Shown piece by piece: positions 30,027 through 39,287 of a DNA stretch of 48,486 nt. Each line of letters opens with the position of its first letter. Position 1 is the stretch's first letter. A model generated the notes under the pieces. It worked only from the letters and a program-made list of their open reading frames with translations. It did not search any database and was not told the origin of the DNA. The stretch lies in the NCBI GenBank assembly GCA_946629065.1, contig CAMOXK010000009.1, positions 1 to 48,486 on the forward strand. The letters run 5' to 3'. The DNA comes from an uncultured Clostridia bacterium. Lineage in GTDB: Bacteria > Bacillota > Clostridia > Oscillospirales > Oscillospiraceae. A program made the translations under genes and the position numbers.

Positions 30027-32271
30027 CGTGTACCTCCCCTGCCTGTGCGGCATATTGTTTTCCGTTGGGCAATGTTATGGTCGCGGGGATCGGAAGGCTG
30101 AAATCAAAGCAGAGCTTTCCGTCCCGGTATTCCCAGGCGCTCTTGATAAGGCCCACAGGCGAATGCCACTCGGCTCTGGCATAGCCCAGGGCGGGGTCCG
30201 GCGTGGGGCGGATCGTGAGCTTCCCGGCTTCCAGCCGGATGCCGCAGACGCCGGAAAAGAGCCAGCCGGAGATGGCGCCGTAGGAATAGTGGTTCAGCGA
30301 ATCGTGGACCGTTCCGTCCGCGCGGACGCCGTCCCAGGTCTCCCAGATGGTGGTGGCGCCTTTTTTCACGGCGTAGAGCCAGCCGGGGCATTCCTCCTGC
30401 AGCAGGAGCCTGTAGGCCGTGTCGGTGTGGCCGTTTTCCGCCAGCACCCGGCAGAGGTCCGGGGTGGAGAGGAAGCCCGTATTCAGGTGATAGCCGTTTT
30501 TCACCACGAGCTCGTTCAGCGCGTCCGCCGCGGCCTGCACCTCGTCCCCGTCCAGGAGACCGAAGGCGATGGGCCGGACGTATTCGCACTGCCGGTCGGA
30601 TTTGATTTTCCCGTTTTTCAGGCAGCTGTGGCGGTAGGCCAGCTTTGCGTTCTCCGCGATCTCACGGAAGCGCGTTTCGTCCTCCGGCTTTCCCAGGATC
30701 CCGGCGATCCGGCTCAGCAGGGAGGCGGATCGGAAGTAATAGGCCGTTGCCACCTCGGGAGCGCCGAACATCATGGTCTTTTTCATGGCGTCGGTGTTGT
30801 CCACGTCGGGCTGGCACCACTCGCCGAAGTGGAAGCCCTGGTCCACCAGGTACTTGTGATAAGGGTTCAGCAGATTATGAGGCCGGGTCTTCTGGGCCCG
30901 CTTTTCGCAGTAGTCCAGCCAGCGGCACATCATGTCATAGTTTTCTTCCAGGATCTCCCTGTTACCGTAGGCCTGATAGAGGGCCCAGGGCACCAGCACG
31001 CAGGCGTCGCCCCAGCCGGCGGAGCCCTGCAGCATGTTGGAGATCATGCCGCCGGCGTCGTTTTTGGGGGCAATGTTGCGCACCAGGCCGTCCTCGCCCT
31101 GGGCCAGGCGGCACTCCCCCAGCCACTTGCGCAGCACGGGGTAGCAGTCCATCAGGTACACGGCGGTGGGGGTGAAGGCACCGGCGTCACCGGTCCAGCC
31201 CGCCCGCTCCCGGGTGGGACAGTCGGTGGGGATGTCACAGAAGTTGGAGCGCATGCTCCAGAGGCTGTTGTGGAAGAGCTGATTCACGTCCGCATTGCCG
31301 CAGGTGAAAAAGCCCACCTGGGGCATCTGGGAATAGACGGCAACGGCGGTAAACTGCGCGTCCGTCAGGTCGACGTCCGTCTCGACTTTTGCATAGCGGA
31401 AGCCGAAGATCGTGAAGCTGGGCTTCCATACGTTTTCCCCGTCCTTGCAGATATAGTCCAGCCGCTGGGGGATGCCGCCGTTTTTGTTCCGGTCGCCCGG
31501 GTCAAAGTTTTTCTGGGTGAAATTTCCGTTTTCGTCCAGGGTCTCCCCGTGCCAGAGCGTGATCTTCTGCCCGGCCTTCGCCGTCACGTGCAGCTCGGTG
31601 TAGCCAGCCAGATTCTGGCCAAAGTCGATCACCGTCTCCCCGTTGGGGGCGGTAAACAGCTTTCCGGGAAAGCGCTCCTGCTCCAGAACAGGCACGCTCT
31701 CGGTGGGAAACAGGTTCGTGTAGCCGAAATGCCGGGCTGTGACGCCGTGCCAGGCCTGGATCTGTTCCCGGCGTGCGTCGTATTCCTCGCCCTTTTCCAG
31801 ATCGTTCAGGCGGGTGGGTCCCTCCTGGCTGGCCTGCCAGCTCTCGTCGCTGCAGAGGACGGGCCTTCCATCCAGCTCCAGTTGGCAGAGGAGCGCCAGG
31901 TCCTCGCCGAAGAGGCAGCTCAGGCCGTCGATGCCGTTGTTGCCACGGTACCAGCCGTCCCCCAGGGTGACGGTCAGTTCGTTCTCTCCCCGGCGGAGCA
32001 GCTCGCTCACGTCATAGGCCTGCACGGTGAGGCGCTTGTTGTAGTCCCCCACGCCGGGGGCCAGCACAAAGTCCCCCACCCGCCGGCCGTTGAGCCTTGC
32101 CTCATAGAGGCCATGGCAGGTGATGTACAGAACGGCGTTTTCCGTCTCCTCCAGAGGAAAGCTCCGGCGCAGCACGGAAGCGGGCTGGCGCTCTGCCTTC
32201 TCGTGGGGAAGCTCCGGGTCGATCCATTTGGCCTGCCAGCAGGCAGGCATTTTCTCTCGAATCAGGCTCAT
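30010..32271 (-). CDS. GH78 alpha-L-rhamnosidase
   Basis: 753-residue enzyme that releases L-rhamnose from glycosides or oligosaccharides. It has the family 78 order: N-terminal beta-sandwich parts (CHGLYEARLNGRRVGDFVLAP near 52, LGDGWYRGNNG near 103), then an (alpha/alpha)6 barrel with DCPTRERAGWTGDAGAF at 350-366 carrying Asp350, Glu355 and Asp362, and a late TTIWETWDG, likely with the general base. No signal peptide, so it acts inside the cell on imported substrate and could feed the rha operon. The start at 32271 follows the previous stop as TGATATG. Its 3' end overlaps the GH43 gene. Confidence 0.93.
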   Translation of the reverse strand: MSLIREKMPACWQAKWIDPELPHEKAERQPASVLRRSFPLEETENAVLYITCHGLYEARLNGRRVGDFVLAPGVGDYNKRLTVQAYDVSELLRRGENELTVTLGDGWYRGNNGIDGLSCLFGEDLALLCQLELDGRPVLCSDESWQASQEGPTRLNDLEKGEEYDARREQIQAWHGVTARHFGYTNLFPTESVPVLEQERFPGKLFTAPNGETVIDFGQNLAGYTELHVTAKAGQKITLWHGETLDENGNFTQKNFDPGDRNKNGGIPQRLDYICKDGENVWKPSFTIFGFRYAKVETDVDLTDAQFTAVAVYSQMPQVGFFTCGNADVNQLFHNSLWSMRSNFCDIPTDCPTRERAGWTGDAGAFTPTAVYLMDCYPVLRKWLGECRLAQGEDGLVRNIAPKNDAGGMISNMLQGSAGWGDACVLVPWALYQAYGNREILEENYDMMCRWLDYCEKRAQKTRPHNLLNPYHKYLVDQGFHFGEWCQPDVDNTDAMKKTMMFGAPEVATAYYFRSASLLSRIAGILGKPEDETRFREIAENAKLAYRHSCLKNGKIKSDRQCEYVRPIAFGLLDGDEVQAAADALNELVVKNGYHLNTGFLSTPDLCRVLAENGHTDTAYRLLLQEECPGWLYAVKKGATTIWETWDGVRADGTVHDSLNHYSYGAISGWLFSGVCGIRLEAGKLTIRPTPDPALGYARAEWHSPVGLIKSAWEYRDGKLCFDFSLPIPATITLPNGKQYAAQAGEVHDAILL

Positions 32272-32272
32272 A

Positions 32273-33118
32273 TCAGATATTCTCCTTCAGCCATTTGGCG
32301 CTGCGCTCCAGGCTCTTCACCGGGTCCCTGTCGATCCAGTTTTTGTGGCTTTCCAGTACGACGGCTTCGATGCCGTTTTCCAAAGCGATCTCTTTGAGCC
32401 CCTGCAGGTCCATGTTCCCGGTGCCAAGCTCCATGCTGTCCGCTTTCAGGATGGGCGTCATGGCGCTCCCCTTCTGGCGGCTGCCCCGGTCGGTGACGTG
32501 CCAGAGCTTCATCCGGCTGCCCAGACGCCGCATCCAGGCTTTCGCATCGGCGCCGCCGTCGGTGAACCAGTAGCTGTCAAACTCGAAGTTTACATAACTT
32601 GGATCCGTGTCCCCGATCAGGATCTCGTAGGCCCGCAGCCCGGGCTTCACCTGCAGCAGTTCCACATTGTGGTTATGGTAGAGAAGTTTAACTCCCTGCT
32701 GTCTGAGGCTCTCCCCCGCCTTGTTCAGGCGCTGTGCAAGTTCCCTTACGGTTCCTTCGTCGGAGTAGTCAAAGCGGTACATGCCGGTGATGACCACCTT
32801 GTCCGTGCCGAAGCTTTTGGCCTCCTCTGCCACCGCGTCTCCATCCCGCTCCAGGGAGCCCAGGTCCGCGTGCAGGCTCGCCACCTCCAGGCCGCTTTCC
32901 TGCAGCAGGCCCTGCCAGTCCAGGCTGCCGCCCTTTCCGGTGGGCATGCCCGCGGCCCGGGTCATGAGCCGGACCATCAGGGAGGAGGGATGGATCATGA
33001 AGCGATTGAGTTCAAGGCCGTCGTAACCGGCGGCCTTGATTCTGTGTAAAGTTTCCCGGGCCTGTGACTCGCTTCCGGTCACCGTGCCCAGCATGATCTG
33101 TTGTACTGCTTTTTTCAT
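32273..33118 (-). CDS. Sugar phosphate isomerase/epimerase-like TIM barrel protein
   Basis: 281-residue member of the xylose-isomerase-like TIM barrel superfamily (AP_endonuc_2). Candidate metal-site strands: AAGYDGLELNRF near residue 29, LYHNHNVELL near 146, YVNFEFDSYWF near 174, KLWHVTDRGS near 204, and VVLESHKNW near the end. The family includes inosose dehydratases, ketose 3-epimerases and 3-keto-glycoside-processing enzymes. The exact reaction is unknown, but the operon suggests sugar handling. It starts 4 bp after the SGNH gene; the ribosome site is weak (GGTGAG), implying coupling. Confidence 0.83.
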   Translation of the reverse strand: MKKAVQQIMLGTVTGSESQARETLHRIKAAGYDGLELNRFMIHPSSLMVRLMTRAAGMPTGKGGSLDWQGLLQESGLEVASLHADLGSLERDGDAVAEEAKSFGTDKVVITGMYRFDYSDEGTVRELAQRLNKAGESLRQQGVKLLYHNHNVELLQVKPGLRAYEILIGDTDPSYVNFEFDSYWFTDGGADAKAWMRRLGSRMKLWHVTDRGSRQKGSAMTPILKADSMELGTGNMDLQGLKEIALENGIEAVVLESHKNWIDRDPVKSLERSAKWLKENI

Positions 33119-33122
33119 CTTC

Positions 33123-33932
33123 TCACCCGATGCTGTTCAGATACTCCATGAGCTGCGTTTCCATCTCCGGACACCACCACTCGCGGTAGCCCGCCTTGGT
33201 GGGGTGGATGCTGTCGTTCATATACAGCGCGCGATCCGCATCCGAAATCGCGTTGAACTCCTCGCTCGTCCACAGATCGAGAACGCCGATGCCCCATTTG
33301 TCCTGCAGCTCCTTGAGCCGCTGGACCATGGCGTCGTACTCCGTGCTGTCATACCGGGCGTTGGTATAGAACACCACCGGGCAATCCCAGGTCTCCCTGG
33401 CATAGGCGATGATGTACTCCATAGCCCCGGTGACGGTGGAGGTGTCGAATGCGTCCTTGTCCGTCCCCTGCCCGATCTCGCCCAGGGGCAGCTTCTTGGT
33501 GGCGTCATTGGTAGACAGCTGGCACACCGCCAGGGAGTAGGGCACGGCGGGATCCACATTTTTCAGCAGCCGCTGCACATAGGAACTGCTGCCGTTATCC
33601 ACCAGGGTAGTGCCGCTGACGGCCTCCTTGGTGATCTCGCAGCCCAGCCGGGCGGCAAAGTATTCCGGGATCCCTTCCCGCAGAGAAGCCGCGCCATAGG
33701 TAACGGAGGAGCCGAGGAACAATACCTTCTTCCCCTCCAGGGGGTTTCCGGGCAGGCGCTCCACCGCGTCCATGCCATAAGTCTGCGCGTTTCCGGGGAG
33801 CTTCCCCATGCGAATGTCCCCCAGGCCCTTAAACGGGCCCCAGCTGAAGCGGTAGCCGATAAACAGATTCTGCAGCAGCAAAAATACCAGGATGATCGCA
33901 ACGATCCACACAGTCTTTTTCCTTTTCATCAT
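33123..33932 (-). CDS. Membrane-anchored SGNH/GDSL hydrolase
   Basis: 269-residue esterase-type protein. A lysine/arginine start followed by a hydrophobic run (VWIVAIILVFLLLQNLFIGY, residues 8-27) forms a signal anchor, so the enzyme should face outward. SGNH blocks are visible: VLFLGSSVTYGAA (Ser), STNDATK (Asn block) and DSIHPTKAGY (Asp and His). A possible role is deacetylation of glycans before uptake; this is inference. Two adjacent ATG codons (33932 and 33929) are equally plausible starts. It is the only gene of this operon with an export signal. Confidence 0.85.
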   Translation of the reverse strand: MMKRKKTVWIVAIILVFLLLQNLFIGYRFSWGPFKGLGDIRMGKLPGNAQTYGMDAVERLPGNPLEGKKVLFLGSSVTYGAASLREGIPEYFAARLGCEITKEAVSGTTLVDNGSSSYVQRLLKNVDPAVPYSLAVCQLSTNDATKKLPLGEIGQGTDKDAFDTSTVTGAMEYIIAYARETWDCPVVFYTNARYDSTEYDAMVQRLKELQDKWGIGVLDLWTSEEFNAISDADRALYMNDSIHPTKAGYREWWCPEMETQLMEYLNSIG

Positions 33933-33950
33933 GACAGCCTCTTGTTTGTT

Positions 33951-36137
33951 TTATTTCTTGATCCCCTGCAGCACGCGGTTGAGCTGCTTGATGCTCTGTT
34001 CGTCCGCGCCGCCCTGCTTGAGAAGGCTCAGCATGGTCATGCGGCCCATCATCCGCTGCAGCGCGGGATTGTCCTTCACCGCGTCTGCCACGTCGCCCCG
34101 TTCGGAGGCGCCCTTGGCCATCATGGCGTCCACGATGGCGCCGGCCTGGGGATGCTGGCGGATCTCGCCCAGGGTGTCCTGGACAGAGAAGCAAGTGGGA
34201 TCAATGTCGTCGGCGTCGAACCAGTTGGTGACGGAGGCGGCGGCCTTGTTGAAGATATAGCTCTCCTCCGGCTGGTCGACCCGGCGGATGCACATGCTGT
34301 CGCTGCAGCCCGCGGCCTCGGCCCGGATGAGATGCTCGCCCAGCAGAGGGATGCGGAAGCGGAAGACGGTCTCGCCGCTCTGCTTTCCCATGAGGGTGCC
34401 GTCCACATAGAGGCTGACCTCGCTTTGATTGGAGTAAACCTTGATCTCGGTCTCCTCCTCGCAGCGGTTGACATAACGTTTTCCGCACAGGTGGACAAAA
34501 GGCTCTTTTTTGTTCCAGGCGGCCTTGTAGAGATAGAAGGCGTCCTTGCGGAGAGAGCGGTCAAAGGTCACGAGCCCCTTCTGGTTCTCGCCGTGCTTGC
34601 CGCCCTCGTCCCGCCCGTCGGCGGCAAAGTCGAAGAGGTTCCACACATGGGTGGCCCAGAGGTAGGGCCGGGCCTGGATCATCTTGAGCATGTGCTCGTG
34701 ATAGAGGGCCTGGTACTCCTCGGTATAGTCGCCCTTCTCGGGATGGCTGCTGTGGAAGGCGGGGTTGGCGTCGGCGCCGTACTCACTGAAGCCGATGACC
34801 CGGTCGGGGTACTTGGCGTGGTATTCGTCAAAGAACTCGTCGGTCTGCTCCAGCTCTCCCAGATACCAGCCAAAATACAGGTTATAGCTGTTGATGTCGG
34901 GGATCTCCAGGATCGGGCTCTCGATCTCCAGCATGAAGACATCCGCCATGGTGGTCAGGCGCGTCGGATCCATGCGGTGGCAGAGCTCGTTGAGGGCCCG
35001 GTGGTTCTCCAGCAGCTCCTCGTTCACGGCGCTGGCGGCGGTGATTTCGTTGGAGAGGCCCCATACCGCGATGCAGGGGTGGTTATAGCACTGGGTGATG
35101 AGCTCCCGCATCTGGTCCAGCGTGTTCTGCCGTCCGTCGTGCATGTGCATGGTGATATAGGGGATCTCGGCCCAGACCACGATGCCGTTTTCATCGCAGA
35201 GGTCGTAGAATTCCTGGGCGTGCTGGTAGTGGGCCAGCCGCAGGGTGTTGGCCCCCAGCTCCCGGATGATGGCCATATCGGCCTTGTGGTCCTCGTAAGA
35301 GAGGGCGTTGCCCTTCCCTTTCAGGTCCTGGTGGCGGCTCACGCCCCGGAGGGGGTAGCTGCGGCCGTTGAGGAAGAAGCCCTTTTCCGGGTCGCAGCGG
35401 AAGACACGGCAGCCGAAGCGGGTGGAAACGGCGTCTCCGGAGGGGAGCCGTGCCTCGGCAGTGTAGAGGAAGGGGTCCTCCACGCCGTCCCAGAGGTGCA
35501 CGTTCTCGATGAGGAAGGTCGCTTCCCTCTCCACGGTTTTGGTCTCGCCGTTTACAGTTATGTCAACCTTTTTCCCGTTGTGCCAGGTCTCCACCGTGAC
35601 GGCGGCGCACTTCTTTTCCAGGTCCACCACCGGGGTCACCTTGATGCCCGGGGTGCCATCCTTGAGCAGTTCGAAGTGCTCTTCCGGCACGGCGATCAGG
35701 TTCACGCTCCGATAGAGCCCGCCGTAGAAGGTGAAGTCCGCCTTCTGGGGATACACAGTGGTATTATCCTCGTTATTGACGGAAATGGCAAGGACATTTT
35801 TCTCCCCCAGCTTTCCGGTGAGCTCCACCCGGAAGGTGGAATAGCCGCCCCGGTGGCAGCAGAGCTGCTCGCCGTTGAGATAGACCTCGGCGGTCATGGC
35901 CGCGCCGTTGATTTCAAGAAACAGGCGCTCGCCCGCGGTCTCCTCCGCCGTCAGCTCGCGCACATACCAGCATGTACCGCGGTGATAGTCGTTGCCGCCG
36001 TCCTGGCCGTCGATGGCGTTCCAGGTGTGGGGAAGGGTGACGGCCTCGCCCCGGGCGGCGTATTCCATGGCTTGCGCCGCGGGGATGGCGGCTTTCAGAA
36101 ACCGCCATCCCTGGTTGATGTTTGTGACTTTACGCAT
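33951..36137 (-). CDS. GH2 beta-galactosidase/beta-glucuronidase family enzyme
   Basis: 728-residue retaining glycoside hydrolase with the family 2 order: sugar-binding domain (LPHTWNAIDGQDGGNDYHRG near 35), immunoglobulin-like domain, TIM barrel and C-terminal beta domain. The acid/base is Glu364 in VWGLSNEI and the nucleophile Glu452 in IGFSEYGAD. The last 100 residues, after a Big-like domain, form a charged helical tail that is extra to the core. No signal peptide. Possible activities are beta-galactosidase, beta-glucuronidase or alpha-arabinopyranosidase. ATG at 36137 has AAAGGA upstream. Second gene of the operon. Confidence 0.9.
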   Translation of the reverse strand: MRKVTNINQGWRFLKAAIPAAQAMEYAARGEAVTLPHTWNAIDGQDGGNDYHRGTCWYVRELTAEETAGERLFLEINGAAMTAEVYLNGEQLCCHRGGYSTFRVELTGKLGEKNVLAISVNNEDNTTVYPQKADFTFYGGLYRSVNLIAVPEEHFELLKDGTPGIKVTPVVDLEKKCAAVTVETWHNGKKVDITVNGETKTVEREATFLIENVHLWDGVEDPFLYTAEARLPSGDAVSTRFGCRVFRCDPEKGFFLNGRSYPLRGVSRHQDLKGKGNALSYEDHKADMAIIRELGANTLRLAHYQHAQEFYDLCDENGIVVWAEIPYITMHMHDGRQNTLDQMRELITQCYNHPCIAVWGLSNEITAASAVNEELLENHRALNELCHRMDPTRLTTMADVFMLEIESPILEIPDINSYNLYFGWYLGELEQTDEFFDEYHAKYPDRVIGFSEYGADANPAFHSSHPEKGDYTEEYQALYHEHMLKMIQARPYLWATHVWNLFDFAADGRDEGGKHGENQKGLVTFDRSLRKDAFYLYKAAWNKKEPFVHLCGKRYVNRCEEETEIKVYSNQSEVSLYVDGTLMGKQSGETVFRFRIPLLGEHLIRAEAAGCSDSMCIRRVDQPEESYIFNKAAASVTNWFDADDIDPTCFSVQDTLGEIRQHPQAGAIVDAMMAKGASERGDVADAVKDNPALQRMMGRMTMLSLLKQGGADEQSIKQLNRVLQGIKK

Positions 36138-36157
36138 TGATCTGTAGTCCTTTCGGA

Positions 36158-37645
36158 TTATTCGGCAGCGAGTTCAGCCTTGGCAGCCGCCTTTTTGTCT
36201 GCGATACGCTTCTGGACCTCTACCATCTCAGCCTTGCCCAGGTTGCACTTGCGCATGGCAAGCAGGGTGCAGATAAAGCCCAGGACCGCCAGGCCGTAGC
36301 GCAGGAACATGGTCATCCAGAACACGCCGGAGGTCGCCTCGTCCGTGGGCTGAGGCATGGTGGTGGTGTAGCCGATCAGGGCCACGCAGCCGGTGGCGAT
36401 GGCGGCAGAGAAGGAGGAGACGATCTTATCCACCAGGCTGTAGGTGCCGGAGACCACGGCGGGGATGTACTTGCCGCCCCGGTCCAGCTCATAGTCGATG
36501 AGGTCGGCCATAAAGCCGGTGTTGGCGGTGGTGACGCCCATGGCAAAGCCGTTCACCGCAAAGGTCAGAACGATGAAGAGGATCTTGAAGATCAGGGAGC
36601 TGGAGATCGCGGTGGTGCCCACGGTGAAGCGGGTCACAATAAAGAAGGCGATCATGGCGATGTTGGCATAGATGCTGTAGCGGGTCCAGGCCACGATGGA
36701 CTCCTTGTTGCCGTGCTTGCCGGCGTAACGGGCGCCCAGGATGGCAAAGATGATGGAGGGGAACATGCCGATCATGCTGAGGGTGGTGGCAAGGCCCATG
36801 TTGCCGATGAGGATGCCGTTGAGCATGGTGCTCACGATGGAGGCGGAGGAGGCCTGCTGGGCGATCTTGTCGGAGGAGGCGGAGATGATGTAGCTCTGCA
36901 GGGGCTTGTTGTTCTTCAGCACATCCCACATATCCTTGAATTTCAGCCGTTCCCGCTTGCCGATGCCCTTGAAGTTTTCGGGCTTGTCATAGGCGGAGAT
37001 GCCGATGCACACCAGCACCACGCCCACGAAGGAAAGGGCGATGCAGACCCAGGTGACCACGTTCAGGAATTCCTGGTTGAAGCTGCCGCCGAAGGCGGGC
37101 ATAAGCTTGGTGTAGACCACGATGTTCAGGGCCATGGGGGTGATGTAGTTCAGGGCCGTCTGCCATACGCCCACGGTGGGGCGCTGCTTGGGGTCGTTGG
37201 TGAGCAGGGCGGGCAGGGTCTGGGCGGTCATGTTCACGATGGTGTAGCCGATGACATAGAGCATGTAGCAGGCCAGGAACACCGGGATGCCGTGGCCCTT
37301 GCTGGAGAAGACGTTGAACATCAGCAGCACGCCGGCACTCTGGATCGCCCAGCCCAGGATCATCAGGGGGCGAACCTTGCCGAAGGGAGTGTTGACCCGG
37401 TCATACAGGAAGGCCAGCAGCGGGTCGGTGATGGCGTCAAAAATGCGGGTGAAGGTCAGCAGGCCGCCCACCACCAGGGTGGCGATGCCGTAGCCGATGC
37501 TGGCGGAGTAGCTGGCCAGACCGATCAGGAAGTACATGGCCATGCCGTTGAAGGCATTGAAAGCCACCAGGATGATCTGCCACAGTTTTGCACGGCGATA
37601 ATCCACGCCGTCGATCTCGCTCTGGGTCAATTTTTCCTTTGCCAT
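36158..37645 (-). CDS. GPH-family glycoside:cation symporter
   Basis: 495-residue MelB-like transporter with 12 predicted membrane helices. Typical features are LTFTRIFDAITDPLLAFLYD near residue 62 (the Asp-rich cation and sugar site), NTPFGKVRPLMILGW, and a central cytoplasmic loop. It probably imports glycosides with Na+ or H+ for the intracellular hydrolases encoded after it. ATG at 37645 with AGAGGA upstream is chosen over a longer reading from 37699. First gene of the seven-gene operon, divergent from an AraC regulator. Confidence 0.92.
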   Translation of the reverse strand: MAKEKLTQSEIDGVDYRRAKLWQIILVAFNAFNGMAMYFLIGLASYSASIGYGIATLVVGGLLTFTRIFDAITDPLLAFLYDRVNTPFGKVRPLMILGWAIQSAGVLLMFNVFSSKGHGIPVFLACYMLYVIGYTIVNMTAQTLPALLTNDPKQRPTVGVWQTALNYITPMALNIVVYTKLMPAFGGSFNQEFLNVVTWVCIALSFVGVVLVCIGISAYDKPENFKGIGKRERLKFKDMWDVLKNNKPLQSYIISASSDKIAQQASSASIVSTMLNGILIGNMGLATTLSMIGMFPSIIFAILGARYAGKHGNKESIVAWTRYSIYANIAMIAFFIVTRFTVGTTAISSSLIFKILFIVLTFAVNGFAMGVTTANTGFMADLIDYELDRGGKYIPAVVSGTYSLVDKIVSSFSAAIATGCVALIGYTTTMPQPTDEATSGVFWMTMFLRYGLAVLGFICTLLAMRKCNLGKAEMVEVQKRIADKKAAAKAELAAE

Positions 37646-37697
37646 AGCTTTTTCCTCTTTTCTCAGTTTTTGGGGCTTTCCCCCTGTTTCTGCGTCC

Positions 37698-37726
37698 ATT
37701 GTAATGAAAAGTGAGAAACCCGTAAA
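37698..37726 (-). promoter_or_regulatory. Promoter of the symporter/glycoside hydrolase operon
   Basis: Minus-strand TTTACG (37721-37726) and TACAAT (37698-37703) with a 17-bp spacer. The weak -35 fits an activator-dependent promoter. GTTTCT half-sites face each other just upstream of this and of the divergent promoter, possible AraC-protein sites. Confidence 0.55.
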
Positions 37727-37766
37727 CTCAAAAAGTCGGATAAATTACAAAAATTCAGGGAGTTTC

Positions 37767-37795
37767 TTGTCGCCGCCAAAGAACCGTGATAGAAT
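37767..37795 (+). promoter_or_regulatory. Promoter of the divergent AraC regulator gene
   Basis: TTGTCG (37767-37772) and TAGAAT (37790-37795) with a 17-bp spacer, 20 bp before the start codon. An inverted AAACTC/GAGTTT pair brackets the region between the two divergent promoters. Confidence 0.6.
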
Positions 37796-37815
37796 ACGAA
37801 AAAGGGGGTGCTCAG

Positions 37816-39054
37816 ATGGACCAACAGATGACCCGTGGGGAGCAAAACCTGCTTTTGCTGCAGTCCCTGATCTCCCGGGATGAGAAGCTGTACGTCTGGT
37901 GCTATGACGCCGAGGGGCAGTTTGTGGCCTCCTCCTGTCCGGAGGAAGAACGTGAGGTTCTGGAACAGGCCTTTGTGATCCTGGGCGGCAGGGAAAAGCT
38001 GCTGCAGTACGCCGGGGAAAAGGACAACACCAGTCCCCGGATCATCGGCTCGGCCATCGGGATGCAGTGGGCGCTGAGCTATGAGTCCGAGCGCAGCCGA
38101 AGGCTGATTTTTGTGATCGGCCCGGTGTTCTACACCGCACCCACCGAGCGGCAGCTGCGCCCGGCCCTGCGCCCCTATACCCACAGCCGGGAAAACGCCG
38201 CCTGGTCGGTGGAGCTGTTCCGCCATCTTCCGGAGCTTCCGGTGATGTCCTACGCCATTTTCACCCGCTATGTGCTCCTGGTGCACAACACCCTCACCGG
38301 CCAGCAGCTGGGTCTGGACGCGCTGGTCGACGGAGACCCGGGGCATGGGCAGGGCCCGGCGGGACCGGTTTTGCAGCGGGATCGGAACAAGATCTATCTC
38401 GCGGAGCGGGCCATGCTGCAGATGGTGCGCAACGGAGACATCAACTACCAGGGCATCTTTCAAAATGTTGTCAGCGGCAGTCCCGGCGTGCCCATCCAGG
38501 GGCAGGATCCCCTGCGCCAGGTGAAAACCAGCATCATCGTCTTTACCTCCCTGGTATGCCGGGCCGCCATGGAGGGCGGGCTCAGCCCGGAGATCGCCTA
38601 TCCCCTGGGGGATTCCTACATTCAGTCGGTGGAGGACTGCCGGGATTCCGGGGAGCTCTCCGCCCTGGCCCACACCATGTACCACGATTTTATCTACCGG
38701 GTCCACCACCTGCGGGTGAATCCCAACTACTCCCACGCCATCCAGAAATGCTGCGACTATATCGAGCTGAGTCTGGATCGGAAGATCCGTACCGAGGATC
38801 TGGCCGCCCTGGTGGGCTACACCGAGTATTATCTCACCGAGAAATTCAAGAAGGAGACCGGCCAGTCCCTCAGCAGCTATATCCGCTATGCCAAGGTGGA
38901 GCGGGCCAAGGTGCTGCTGGAATCCACGGAGCTGAGCATCCGGGAGATTGCCGAGCAGCTGGCCTTCAACACCGTGAACTACTTCATCCAAAGCTTCCGG
39001 GACACCACGGGCTACTCCCCCGCCCAGTACCGCAAGCGCTTCGGCGCAGGCTAA
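37816..39054 (+). CDS. AraC-family regulator of the glycoside hydrolase locus
   Basis: 412-residue regulator. The first 290 residues form a sensor with no family I can name; it begins with LYVWCYDAEGQFVASSCPEE and contains SYAIFTRYVLLVHNTLTG. The C-terminal 100 residues are a clear AraC DNA-binding domain (RTEDLAALVGYTEYYLTEKF and SIREIAEQLAFNTVNYFIQS, ending TGYSPAQYRKRF). ATG at 37816 has AAAGGGGGTG upstream. It is transcribed away from the symporter operon across 170 bp, the standard layout of a dedicated activator. A hairpin follows the stop. Confidence 0.9.
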   Translation: MDQQMTRGEQNLLLLQSLISRDEKLYVWCYDAEGQFVASSCPEEEREVLEQAFVILGGREKLLQYAGEKDNTSPRIIGSAIGMQWALSYESERSRRLIFVIGPVFYTAPTERQLRPALRPYTHSRENAAWSVELFRHLPELPVMSYAIFTRYVLLVHNTLTGQQLGLDALVDGDPGHGQGPAGPVLQRDRNKIYLAERAMLQMVRNGDINYQGIFQNVVSGSPGVPIQGQDPLRQVKTSIIVFTSLVCRAAMEGGLSPEIAYPLGDSYIQSVEDCRDSGELSALAHTMYHDFIYRVHHLRVNPNYSHAIQKCCDYIELSLDRKIRTEDLAALVGYTEYYLTEKFKKETGQSLSSYIRYAKVERAKVLLESTELSIREIAEQLAFNTVNYFIQSFRDTTGYSPAQYRKRFGAG

Positions 39055-39061
39055 ACAAAGA

Positions 39062-39103
39062 AAACGCACAAAGGAGATGCCGACGCGGCACCTTTGTGCG
39101 TTT
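39062..39103 (+). terminator. Probable terminator of the AraC regulator gene
   Basis: Stem AAACGCACAAAGG/CCTTTGTGCGTTT with an inner TGCCG/CGGCA stem, 8 bp after the stop codon. The T-tract is short (TTT then CC), so it may be a weak terminator. Confidence 0.65.
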
Positions 39104-39121
39104 CCGTTATGCGCTTTGTGC

Positions 39122-39287
39122 TAAGTAAACGCTGATTAAATCGTCTGCGGCGCCTCCCGGAAAACATGTGCTCTGATTTCGTCACTTTTTCTTGCAATAC
39201 ACAAAGTATTCCTGCGAAAAAGTGCCATCATCAGAACGCATATTTTCTCGGGATTCGCTCTTGCCGATTTAATCATCGTTTACCTAA
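39122..39287. mobile_element. MITE-like element A, copy 1
   Basis: 166-bp element with terminal inverted repeats of about 22 bp (TAAGTAAACGCTGATTAAATCG at the left; the right end read inward is TTAGGTAAACGATGATTAAATCG). Its interior folds into a long imperfect hairpin centred near ATACACAAAGTAT. The reverse complement recurs at 47093-47258 with three mismatches that I can count. It encodes no protein of its own. Its right end supplies the stop codon of the hxlR-type gene. Confidence 0.82.
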
